From Owenia fusiformis (lineage: Eukaryota > Annelida > Polychaeta > Sabellida > Oweniidae): DNA of 60,000 nt. The notes beneath the pieces are model-generated. The model was not told the DNA's origin and searched no databases. It worked only from the letters and a program-made list of their open reading frames with translations. Made by a program: the position numbers and the translations under genes. Below are positions 34,271 through 46,700 of this stretch, piece by piece. The DNA is taken from NCBI GenBank assembly GCA_903813345.2, contig CAIIXF020000011.1, positions 36,058,166 to 36,118,165 on the forward strand, read 5' to 3'. Position 1 is the first letter of the stretch; each line of letters starts with the position of its first letter.

Positions 34271-35372
34271 GTAAAAACGATCTTTTTTCCTTCGAGTTTA
34301 ACGTTAACGTTCAGAATGAAATCAAAAAATTGAACCTCATAGGGTGGATAGAAAAGTCAAAATAAAAATTGTATTCTAAAAACAATAAAATGAATTACAC
34401 TCCCCTCCGTAAGTTAAGCGAACAGAAGCCCTGTTTGGATTACTTATTAAAGCATATTTATGTTTAATGATTTAAAAAATTGGTATCGATATGGCGAACT
34501 CATCCTTCTTCAAAGGACTTCATTTATGCTTAAATTCACTATATACTTGTAAAATACCCTTGCAGCAAGGATGTGGCGAACTGAATTCAACTTTGTTTTT
34601 CTCTCAAACCAATTATTGAAAACAATCTTTATAAAAACATCCTTTATGTAATTGTCACTGATTGACAACAATTTAATGCGAAAATTAATGTATATCTTGT
34701 ATTATTTTTTATGAATTTTTTTTGTTTTTTAGTGCAATTGTTGATTGTTATTTTCTACCAATTCTTGAGAATGAAATAAAAGATCTTTCCGAACCTTTTA
34801 AAATAGGACATACAGCATTTTCTTAGACCTCTCAATATTATAGTTATACAAAGTAAAAGTTGATTGATTTAACAAAAAGTATTCATAAAATTAAAACAAA
34901 AAACCTCAAAATATATTTAAATTAAAGTAATCCTTTAATTTCATGAACAAGATACTTTTTTAAAATCAACCAAACTTTGTACAATTACGATATTGAGAGA
35001 CTTAAACACGTTGTGTATATTGCATTTTTCCAATGAAGTTCGGATATATGTTCCATTTCATTCGGAACACAAAAGACGTGTCTGGTGTGTTTTTAAAACT
35101 ATATATAGAAAAGTATATTTTTTTAAAATTAAATTGTTACCATTAAAAAGCTGATCATTAAATTGACGATATGTGTAAAATTTTCAGAATTTTTTTACGA
35201 CTAGTTTGAAGAAACATGTATTCAATTCGGTTCGTCATATCGATACCAATTCTTTACTCTGCCCTTGTCAGACTTATGGAGTGTGCATCCGGGTGTATGT
35301 CATTTTTGTGAGAAGAATTCCAATCACAATCAATTTCTGTGTATGACAACAGAACAATAACGTCATTTCGAA

Positions 35373-35439
35373 GGGCAATATAGTGAAATATTGGACAAAG
35401 GGGCGAAGGCCCAAGGTCCAATATTTCACTATATTGCCC
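35373..35439. repeat. Perfect 24-bp stem hairpin
   Basis: GGGCAATATAGTGAAATATT (then GGAC) at 35373-35396 pairs exactly with 35416-35439 around a 19-base loop (AAAGGGGCGAAGGCCCAAG) that can itself pair GGGC/GCCC. It may be the end of a small transposon or a structured RNA. Confidence 0.8.
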
Positions 35440-36848
35440 GTAGAACGACTATTTTCTAAGCGTGGAACAAAAGAAATCCCAATGATAAAGAAAATAAATC
35501 TGTATCTTGATTCTACTCCCTATAAAGTCCGCAACTTTTCAATGTTAAATCTCCATTACATTGGGTCAAAATGTGGTGTCAAAATTGATGAATATCATGA
35601 AATTTAACATAAATGGCAGATCCCATGTTAAACAAATGGGGAATGGTTGGGTTGCCATAAGTCATATGAGGAACAATCCATCCATCGGATTGCTCTCAAA
35701 ATTGAAATTGTAAGAGATAATTAAATTTGCTAAATTGTCCACTCGACAAAAATATGATTTAATTGTCCAGGCTTTACAAAAGTTAATGGTTTCAAATTCA
35801 ATAATTTTTTAATGATCCTCTTATTGAAATAACACAAGTGGTTCAGTGAGGTGGTCAAAATTACTTTAACGCTCCATATCGCTAATTTTAACAACATAAG
35901 CGAGACACTTAGCATGTAAAATGTAAAATCATTCAATTTTCTACTTAAAAAGTATTTTTAATAAATGTTTTACTGAATAGATATTCCAAAATCTGAGTTG
36001 CCCCTAAGCCACGACTCTTGAAGGTTGAGCGCAAAGCTTTGCTCTTGTAATTTTTCGTTTATAATATCTAAATCATTTTCTGAGATGTATAATCAAGTTC
36101 ATCAATATTTACAACAACAAATTAAAGGCTCTTTGAAGTTAAATGACGTTGCACATTACACTGAATAATATTGGCATCACCTACATTTGTACAGGAGTGT
36201 ATGGGAAGCTCAATTCCACAACAGATCGCAAAATATGTTTACTGCATATATTTCCATAGATGATAAATGCAACGACAAATATTTACAATAATCTAGATAA
36301 TAAATGGACAACTGGTTATTATTTACACAAACTAGTTTTGCATAAATTGCAATTGTTTACAATAACCAACATGATAAACCATGATACTGTATCTTAAATC
36401 TTCTCAGCCCATGTTTCAGGTGAAACAGAAAGAGGCTATGATCTGAGTATCAGAATGACAATAACAGGAAATTGACAAGCCCATTTGTCAGCAAAGAAGA
36501 GTTTCATTCCAAATTCTATATCTCATTGGTCTGTATATCCATTATTGTTACAGTATCTCTCCCACAGACAATCTTACTACTTTAACATTGCACCGGTGTG
36601 AAAGGGTAGCTCAGTTCAGTTCTGTTCAGTTCAATTATTTTCCTTATTATTTATACACAGTCAGGGCCAGTAAGGGCCGTAAGGAAAGGGGACCATAATT
36701 TATTTTACACCGGGTAATGCACAAATATATATTATTGAATACATGTACACTTTTGACAAATATTAATGATTAAGATTCTTACATTCAGTGAAACGTATGC
36801 CCTCTTTATGTTAGAAAAATGTTAAACGAATAAAGCATTTATTCTAGG

Positions 36849-36880
36849 CAAGGACGTCTATCTCGAGATAGACGTCCTTG
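36849..36880. repeat. 32-bp perfect palindrome
   Basis: The sequence is CAAGGACGTCTATCTC followed by its exact reverse complement, centred on CTCGAG. The flanking TCTAG words (TTCTAGG) are direct, not inverted. No loop is present. Confidence 0.85.
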
Positions 36881-37660
36881 TTCTAGGTTTGGGATCTCTT
36901 AAAGACGTCACAGCTCTAACGCATACCTTCCTAGGGCCAAGATCAACAATACTACAGAGTGGCCAAAAAACGATCATATTTGTCCCACCCTGTATAATAC
37001 ATCGCATATTTTGATGAATTTTCAAAAAAGCTTTTAAATAATTCTCGGATAGTCTAGGATGGGCCATTGAAAACTTCAATGCATTTCTAATAATATCAAG
37101 CTACAGAGTATAGATGAAGTGAGTGATAATTAAGTCACTTCTGGTATCTGCCATTGCAATGCCTCTTGATGAGATCATCAATCACAAGAAGTATATTAAA
37201 AAAACAATGTGTCAAAAATTGAAAAAAGATTATCCCTATCCAATAGCAGGTATTCTGGCCAGCAAATGTAATAAAGTTGATTCACCAAACATCTGCGTTC
37301 CACTAATCCACATGTAAGGTGACAGATACATTTTAAATCTTTAATTGATTTAATTAATGTTATTTTAAATTCCCGCACGTGTTTCTCAAGATTTCTTCAG
37401 CTGAAAGTTAAATGATCAGATTGTATCATCAATCATTGGCCTGAATTGCCAAGCATAATCAAAATGGAAAATCAGATTTTAGATTACAGAATTGAACAAT
37501 GAAGTATAATTAAGATTAAAACTATTGTTCATTTAAAATCAATGAGAATTAATATCCAACTGAATGGCCACAATGACGTATGCAGAAGCTAAGATGTATA
37601 AATTGTGTGATTTGATTAATGATTTGTTTGGTCTTGTGTATGAGAAGTGAGCTCTGCACC

Positions 37661-37706
37661 ATGCGGCTCTTTTACATTGGACTCATCTTATGTTTAAGCA
37701 CTGTTG
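37661..37706 (+). CDS. Lectin-ITIH gene exon 1, signal peptide
   Basis: MRLFYIGLILCLSTV followed by G|GTAAGT, phase 1. The hydrophobic core and the position right before the Cys-rich exon support an N-terminal signal peptide. Confidence 0.7.
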
Positions 37707-40700
37707 GTAAGTCGTTTATTAACATCGTAAATTTAATTGTTTTATTTCTCCACCAAAAAGTGGTAACATTTTCTCAAGCCACTTCATGTATTTCTGTGAC
37801 ATTCAAGGATCAGTAGTTGACGATTTGGCATGGCGTTTTGGCATCTCTAATAGAGAGAGAGATAAGCCAAATAGACACTAACCATGTGATGGCATTTTGT
37901 ATATGGGTACTACCAGTACCAGATAGATGATTTCCTTTGCCTTCTTCCATATATGAGGGGTGATCCAAAAGTCTTGGATGCCCCACTCTAGATAACTTTG
38001 CAATTTTTTAATGAAATTACCGGAAACATTCACATAATAAAGATCAACATCTTAACAACTCTGTGTCTAAGTGTCACTAGAAAATAATTTATTTAGTTAC
38101 TTTTCTAGATATTTTAATGGACCCTGCCACCCGGAACGGTATTTAAAAAAGCAAGTCACGTCACAACTAGTATGGCAAATACTTTAGGTACAGGTGCACA
38201 ACCTCACACCAGTCATTATATGAAGAATTTTTCGATTTTGCAATCTGAATGTCAACTGCCATCATCATCTTCACATATTTTGGTCTTCTTTTCAACATAT
38301 GTTCCACGAATTTAGACACATTTTTCGTGCCGACCAGTTTTACCCATGAATAAAAGACATTCATGAAACCGCCCTTGCTAAGGTGATACAAACATACACA
38401 CTTAAAACACAATTAATTGGTTGCCTTGTGACAAAGGAAGTAAACTAACATTGGTTCAACATTCAAAATTCAAAGAAAGATTGTGGAAAGATAATTTGCC
38501 ATGTGCGAATACTGTTCCGGGTGGCAGGGTCCCTATATTAAAAACTATATTATACCTAAAAATACAAAAAAAAATTATTTCTCCATGAAATTAATACACA
38601 AAGTAGTTATTGGTCTTTATTAGTGGAAAGTTTTCGGTAATTTTATCAAAAACAAACAAAATTAGAACAGGGCATCCAAGACTTTTGGATCACCCCTCGT
38701 ATGTGATATGCTTTGCCATGTTCGATATACTCAAATGATTTCAGTTAAATCAGAGGACTTTGTTACACCATGTAATGAAGGGATTCCACGAACTTGCACT
38801 TGTAAGCTTGCAGATCCCTCGTTACCATGGGAACCTGTGAGTGACACATGTACCAAAGGATGTCTGCACAATGTAAGTTCATTGAGCTAATTTAGGATAA
38901 TAGTTTGTGTCTCGGCTGTTCCATAATGTTCATGTTGATTTAGGATAACATTTTGTGTCTTGGCTGTTTCATATGTACATGTTTATTGAGGAAAACAGTT
39001 TGTGTCTCGGCTGTTTCGTATGTACATATTAATTTAGGATTAGAGTCTGTCTCGACTGTTTCATTTGTGCATGTTAATTTTGGATAACAGTCTGTGTCTC
39101 AGATGTTTCATATGTCCATGTAAATTAGGGATAACATTTTTTGTCCATTTTAAGATTGTAAGTCCAAAATAAATCTAGATGATGTCTAGATAATTGTATT
39201 TTCTAATGTTTTTCATATGTATGAATGAAATGTTCCATGATCCTTTTGTTTTTGGATTATAATATTGATTCCTGGACGGTTGTTAAATGTGATGTTGTGT
39301 ATTACAAAACCAACCAACTGATTTTGTAACAAATTTCTCAAGTACATTGGAGTTTTCCAATGTAGTTCAAGTGTTTCATGCATAAAAAATGGCGTACTTT
39401 TAAAGATATGGGAGCCAGGGGCGGATCTGGGAACCAACAAGGGGGGGGGGCCCAAACTTGTGGTCCGAGAAAAAACGTCCGCGCTTGCGCGGAAAAACAT
39501 TTTGGGCCCCAAAAACCCATAAGTGGGCCCAAATTTTGAAATTTTGAGGCCCATTTTCTTCAAAATTTGGCCTAAAATTAAAAAACAAGGCCTTAGAAGG
39601 CCAATTTAAGACCTAAAAGGCCTACTTTTTGGGGCCTTAAAGCCTTTTTTGGCCCCTGGGCCCCCCCCCCAGATCCGCCAGTGGCCGAGCAATGACTTTC
39701 AGATCTATTCTTTCCATCAATATGTATGCTCTCCTGCCAAAGCATTCGCAAAAAAGCTGTCATCTATGAATATCACCATACACTACAGATTGACTACAGC
39801 GAGATAACGTGGCAAGAAGCTATGGACTTTTGCAGAGGTAAAGGCGGCGAGCTGGTAAGATGGAATATTCAACAATGTTACGATGACATTGAAGGATGGC
39901 TGAACTGCAAAGGTATTACATGTTTATTAAGTGCATTTATACGAATAAGGATTGCGAAAACCTATAAATATCAATCTAAACAAGGATAAAGGTTCGTGTT
40001 CTAAATCACTGAATTGACCATTGACTATCTCAATGTAATTTGACAGTATATTCCTCTTTTCGAGGAAATCCCTAAAACGAGGTGAACAAACGAGTTGGTT
40101 ATCCTGCGGTTTCCGTTCAAAGCATGGGAGTAATAGGGACGGGAGGTTAACCCAGACATTTTAGAATTTGTACGCGATCATGAAATATTATGACCGCCGG
40201 AGAATACTTGTCCCCAAGAAGTCAATAATTATCTGATTGTATATTTTATACACATACGAACATCAGGTTACACAGACAGTAAGAGATTCTGGAGTGCTGG
40301 TGGAATTGCGGTTGAACTGGACAAAGTGTCAAAGGGCAAGTCAGATAAGATGAACTGGGCAGCTATTGGTAAGTAGAACTAGAAAAACAGCAACTCCAAG
40401 GAGTAGGAACTCCCACCGAACAAGACATATTTTGAAAATTAGTGGCAATTTCTTCTTGAAGAGATATTTAGCCTATAAAATTTGAGCCAAATCCATCCTC
40501 TGATATTTGAATTATCATACATTATGTTTCTCAACAAAAAATGGCAGCCATTTTAGATTTTAACCACCTCCTTGAGCAGGTGTTGTTTGCCAACAAAATG
40601 AGGCAATGAATCAACTGCAGAATAAATGTTTGGCCTTTACATTTATGAGTATGACACATGCCTTCTGCATACACAGTTATCTTAAGCATTTTCTCATGAG

Positions 40701-43700
40701 GTAAATCATCACTTTCAGCTGATGGTCAAGTTCAGTACTTTGAAACTGACCCTACTATGGGTGATGTCAACATCACCACTTTGGGCAAGGTCGTCCTACA
40801 TCGTAAAAGCAACGGTGTCCTTGTGCCTGAGAATCAACCATCACAGGCAAACAAGATGTTTATCTGCCAGACTCAATGTGGTAATGTCTTAATTATTTGC
40901 ATACACCCCCAATCCGCATCATCATCTTGCAGCGCTGTACAGCGCTGTTTGCAGCGCTGTACAGCGCTGTATTAACAGTACAAAACAGTACAATTTGAGT
41001 ACCGCGCTGTACAGCGCTGTAGCTCATACAGCGCTGTACAGCGCTGTACTCAAACAGCGCTGTACAGCGCTGTTTTTAATTTTTATAGGCTAGGCCCCTT
41101 TAGGAATTTATGTTTTTGGTTTCAGGTTGATTCCCTGGTTTTTATTTAGTTGTATTCATTTCTATTATATATATATATTAATGGGTATCAAATTCAAAAT
41201 GCTTTGATCCTAATATTGGTGTATTGTAGGCTATATAATTGCATTTACTACTTGGATTTTGTATTTAATGATTATTTTGTTGTCCCCATAAATATACAAA
41301 ACACTCAATATTAAATACTAATACAAAACCTATATTTTATTTAGAAATATACAAAATATACAAAATATATCAGATACTATAGTGTTACGGAAGTCTGAGC
41401 CTATTGTTAAAAATTACAAATGTCCTAATGTCAAAAAGTTCTATTTTAATTTTATAATTCAGTCCTTGTAACGGTTGTGCTTCTATTCGCCGCTCTGGTT
41501 GCTTCCTGCTCCCATTTTCGGTTCAGCGTTTCTCTCTCCATTTGTGTGTATCTTAAAACAAGAGGAAATAATAAGTCCATTTGTAGAATAGAGCAACTGA
41601 TAACGCCCAAACAATTACTAGTTAGTGAGGAAAATATTGAATTGGAAGCATTTTTTATAATGGCATGGTATAGAATAGGCCTATATATATATTTATTTTA
41701 TAAGATATAGGCCTAAGTAGTATTAAAGTGGACACAATATTTAAATTGTATACAGTAATATTAGTATAATGGATGGATAATTAATAATATAATGGGTACA
41801 CATTCGATTTGATTTGTGACTTTATTAGACTCCAGATTGAAAATCTGGAGTCTATTGCTTTTGCCAGTTTTCTTATTATTATTATTCTCTCTTGTCACGT
41901 TTTCTCAGTAACTAGAAGACTTGGAGTAAATCTACTTACATGGTCAGTTAGGGTATGTGACCTAGTTTCTGGGAAATTAGGTCAAATTTTTATCTAGGTC
42001 AAAGGTCAAAATCTAGGTCAAATTATCATTTTGTCAATTATCTTTGTCATTTTTCGATATTTTTTCAAAAATTTTTTTTCAACGTGTAGCCAAGAAAAAG
42101 ACGATTCGACTGTGAGAATCAATTTTTTGATTACTTTTACCGATTTTGAGATATTGCGTCCGGAAAGTAGGTCAAACGAAAAAGTTCTCCGAATTCAACG
42201 TATGAGTTATGAAATAAGTGTAAAATTTCCTCAGGAATTCAAATCTGCAAACCAAATTTCAATCTGACTTCCGGTTCGGAAGCTATAGCGTTTTGAAATT
42301 GCTAAATTTGGTGCCCATGTAAAGCCAATGGGAAAAAAGACTTTTTCGAAGTGTAAAATACAAGATATAGACTGAGCACAGCTTAACATAATGAATGTCC
42401 ATAAAAGAAGGGGACCTCAAAAGCTACCTAGCTTCAAAATTTGGACACCAAAATGCCTAGGTCAAAATCTAGGTCAAATTCATAGTTTTTCCTTATTTTT
42501 GCGATTCTGGCACTACACTTTTAGGATTTGCTTCAAAATTTTGTATACAGGTAGCAAAGAGTGTGCTAATAGTGAGAGCCTTTTGCCGTCAGAAAGTATT
42601 TTGACCCACTTTTGAGATATGGTGTCCGTAAAGTAGGTCAAAATAAAAATTTCTCATAATTTAACTTATGAGTTATGAATTAAGGGTAGAATTTTCTCAG
42701 GAATCCGAATCTGCAAACCAAATTTCAATCCGACTTTTCGTTGGGAAGTTATGGCGTTTTGAAAGCTCAAAAATCGTTAATTTTGGTGCCCCATGTTATG
42801 TCAATGAGAAAAAAGATTTTTTTGAAGTGTAAAATACCAGATAAAGACTGAGTACAGCTTAAGATTCTGAAAGTCTATAAAAGAAGTGGACCTCGAAGGC
42901 TATCTAGCTTTAAAATTTGGACACCAAAATCCCTAGGTCAAAATCTAGGTCAAATACATAGTTTTTCCTTATTTTTGCGATTCTGGCACTACACTTTTAG
43001 GATTTGCTTCAAAATTTTGTATACAGGTAGCAAAGAGTGGGCTAATAGTGTTATCCTTTTGCCGTCAGAGAGTATTTTGACCCACTTTTGAGATATGGTG
43101 TCCGAAATGTAGGTCAAAATAAAAAATTCTCCAAATTTTACATATGAGTTATGAATTAAAAGTAGAATTTTCTCAGGAATCCGAATCTGCAAACCAAATT
43201 TCGATCCGACTACCGGTTCCAAAGTTATGGCGTGTCCGAAAAGTAGGTCAAAATAAAAATTCGCCAAATTTAACGTATGAGTTATGAATAAGGGGTAGAA
43301 TTTTGTCAGGAATCCGAATCTTTAAATCAAATTTCGATTCGACTTCCGGTTTGAAAGTTATGGCGTTTTGAAATTTCGAGAAAAATCGATCTGATGTTAT
43401 CCTGATAGAAAGTCAAGGAAAAAAGATTTTTTTGAAGTGTAAAATACGAGATATAGATTGAGTACAGCTTAAGATAATGAATTCCTATAAAAGAAGGGGA
43501 CCTCAAAAGCTACCTAGTTTCAATATTTGGACACCAAAATGCCTAGGTCAAAATCTAGGTCAAATTCATAGTTTTTCCTTATTTTTGCGATTCTGGCACT
43601 ACACTTTGTATACAGGTAGCAAAGAGTGGGCTAATAGTGTGAGCCTTTTGCCGTCAGAGAGTATTTTGACCCAGCTTACAAGTAATTGGATGACTCAGCT

Positions 43701-46700
43701 TAAAACAAGTCTTAAATCTGGAGTCTTAAATTGAACTTGTTCAATTTACATGTCTAGTTATTTTTATTATTGATTATGCTAACCTATCAAGTCTTTCTTT
43801 GGACTTCCCAAACAGGTCTACAGGGTTTGCCCCCTTGCTCTTTCTGCCATCTATAACTCCGAAGAGTTTGAACTGTCTGGCTGTTGTAATCTGAAAAGAC
43901 AAATTGAGAGACAAATGTACATAATTATCATTATTATCCCACCGAAGGAAGTTAGATGAAGATATAGAAAGCCGTCCGTCCATTCGTCCGTTTGTCCGTC
44001 TGTCCGAACAATAAATGAAATACCGGTTGCTGGATTCGGTTCAAAATTTATAGTCTAATGCCTTATCGGTGTAGAACCTCTGACCTCTTATCAATTTTCA
44101 ATATGGCGACTCAATTCAAAATGCACGCCATTTTTTTGTAAAATATTAAATCTTTGATAACTCAAATTTTATATGCTGATGCCTCAGGACAATAGAGCTT
44201 TGTTGAAGAAGACATTTTGATGATGGCCACTAAATTTCAAAATGGCAGCCATTTTTCATAAAAAATTGTAATCTTTGAAAACTCAAGTACCAGTTGGCGG
44301 ATTTGGTTCAAATTGATTATATGCTGGTACCACAAGCTTTTTGTTGTTATAACTGATAACAGTTACCTGAAAATATAGTTTTCTATGAATATTCGCAGAT
44401 TTGCTTACCAATGTAAATTAAAGTTCGAAATAATATCTTTGAACAAAGAATTCAGTTTGCATACACAAATTGTTTCCAATATTTTTACAGGGCCAAAATA
44501 TAATGCTAGATTATTTTGTCATAGTTAGGGTTGACGTATTTACAATTTTATTATAGCCCTGTGAGGAAGCATAGGCTATTAACATGGGGGTCATTAACAG
44601 AACTTTCGTAAAGTTACGAATTCGCAAGTCAATTGTTAATTTTACGAATTTGGTAAATGTGCATTAACAGAACTTTCGTAAAGTTACGAATGATTCGCAA
44701 AGTTACGAAAAAATTACGTCACGTATGCTTTCGTTCGTAACTTTAATAGCACCTCAGACCCTTTCATAACTTTGCGAATGGCACATTTCTCATCCAATTC
44801 TTATGTTAGGTATACAGGTTGTCAAAAAGAAATTGTTCTCTATACGCATGCTGAGTTTCAAGCTAAAATATCTACCTATTCTTACATTATAAGCAAATAT
44901 GTTCCTGAGCTGGGAATCTTTGAAATCGCGGAGACAGGTTTGATCACAGCGCGCAATGATATCAAATGACATCATATCTTTATTTGTGCTAAATAATGAT
45001 ATAAGATGACGTCACAATTTTAAATTCGTTTACGAACGATAAAACTTATGAATGACTTACGAAAGTGTTCTGTTAATGGCCGATTCGTAACTTTATGAAT
45101 TCGTAAATCATTCGTAACTTTTTAAATATTTACGAATTTCATAAAGTTACGAATTACGAATTCGTAACTTTGCGAAAGTTCTGTTAATGACCCCATGTTT
45201 AATTGGTGATATGACATGAGGGCATGAATAAGGTTATGAACATGGTAGCATGATGAAATGAATGGTGATATAACATTGGGGCATGATGATATAAAACAAA
45301 CATGGTGATATAACATGGGAGCAGGTAATATGAAATGAACATGGTGATATAACATGGGAACATGTTGATATGAAATGAACATGGTGATATAACATGGGAA
45401 CATGGTGATATGAAATGAACATGGTGATATAACATGGGAGCATGGTGATATGAAATGAACATTGTGATATAACATGGGAGCATGGTGATATGAAGTGAAC
45501 ATGGTGATATAACATGGGAGCATGGTGATATGAAATGAACACGGTGATATAACATGGGAGCATGGTGATATGACATGGACATGGTGATGTAACATGGGAA
45601 CATGGTGATATGAAATGAACATGGTGATATAACATGGAAGCATGGTGATATGAAATGAACATGGTGATATAACATGGGAGCATGGTGATATGAAATGAAC
45701 ACGGTGATATAACATGGGAGCATGGTGATATGACATGGACATGGTGATGTAACATGGGAACATGGTGATATGAAATGAACATGGTGATATAACATGGGAG
45801 CATGGTGATATGAAATGAACATGGTGATATAACATGGGAGCATGGTGATATGATATGAACATGGTGATATAACATGGGAGCATGGTGATATGACATGGAC
45901 ATGGTGTTGTAACATTGAAACATGGTGATATGAAATGAACATGGTGATATAACATGGGAGCATGGTGATATGAAATGAACATGGTGATATAACATGGGAG
46001 CATGGTGATATGATATGAACATGGTGATATAACATGGGAGCATGGTGATATGACATGGACATGGTGATGTAACATGGAAACATGGTGATATGAAATGAAC
46101 ATGGTGATATAACATGGGAACATGGTGATATGAAATGAACATGGTAATATGACATGGGGGCACGATTCCAACGATACGCTGAATAAGCAAAATAAATTAT
46201 TATTAGATTTCCTAAAACTGTTAAAACGTTTACTTTACGCACCTAGCCTAAATGGCATAAGTATGTTGCATTCCCGGTTGCATTCCACATTGCTGATACA
46301 TGGCCCTCCATCCATTGATTATGTATTGTATTCTTTACTGCCTTCACTCCTCATGATATGCCAACATCTGACCAATAGTGCCAACATCAAGTCTATAAAA
46401 TAATAAAAATGTAGCCTAGAAATGCATTCCCGATAAAAGAAAATGATCTTTTATAAAGAATAAAAAATTGAATTTAAAACTGAAATCACTCAGAAATTAC
46501 ATTTTGGCCAGGATTGGCCCATTTCTGGCTTCATTCAGAGGACGTTATGCATTGCAGATTATAATATATTTTCTTAAAAACTCCAAAGAACTAGCCAGCC
46601 TATGCCCTGGACTTTTAAGACAAGACTTTCAGTGACTTTTCAATTTGAATTTTTTTTTCAATTCCTCCTGAATTTTTATCTTTGAATTTCACCCTAGTCT

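Larger units (their letters stand above)
34271..37660. other. Intergenic AT-rich DNA upstream of the lectin-domain gene
   Basis: No gene is supported. It contains a perfect 24-bp-stem hairpin (35373-35439), a 32-bp perfect palindrome (36849-36880) and a GTTCAGTTC-rich stretch near 36610-36640. Confidence 0.5.

Noticed and set aside
39213-39588. Overlapping minus frames of 62-116 codons
   Set aside because: They cover the MITE candidate at 39415-39685 with its G and C runs.
45122-46242. Three overlapping minus frames of about 320-350 codons
   Set aside because: They are products of the 40-bp minisatellite at 45225-46155.
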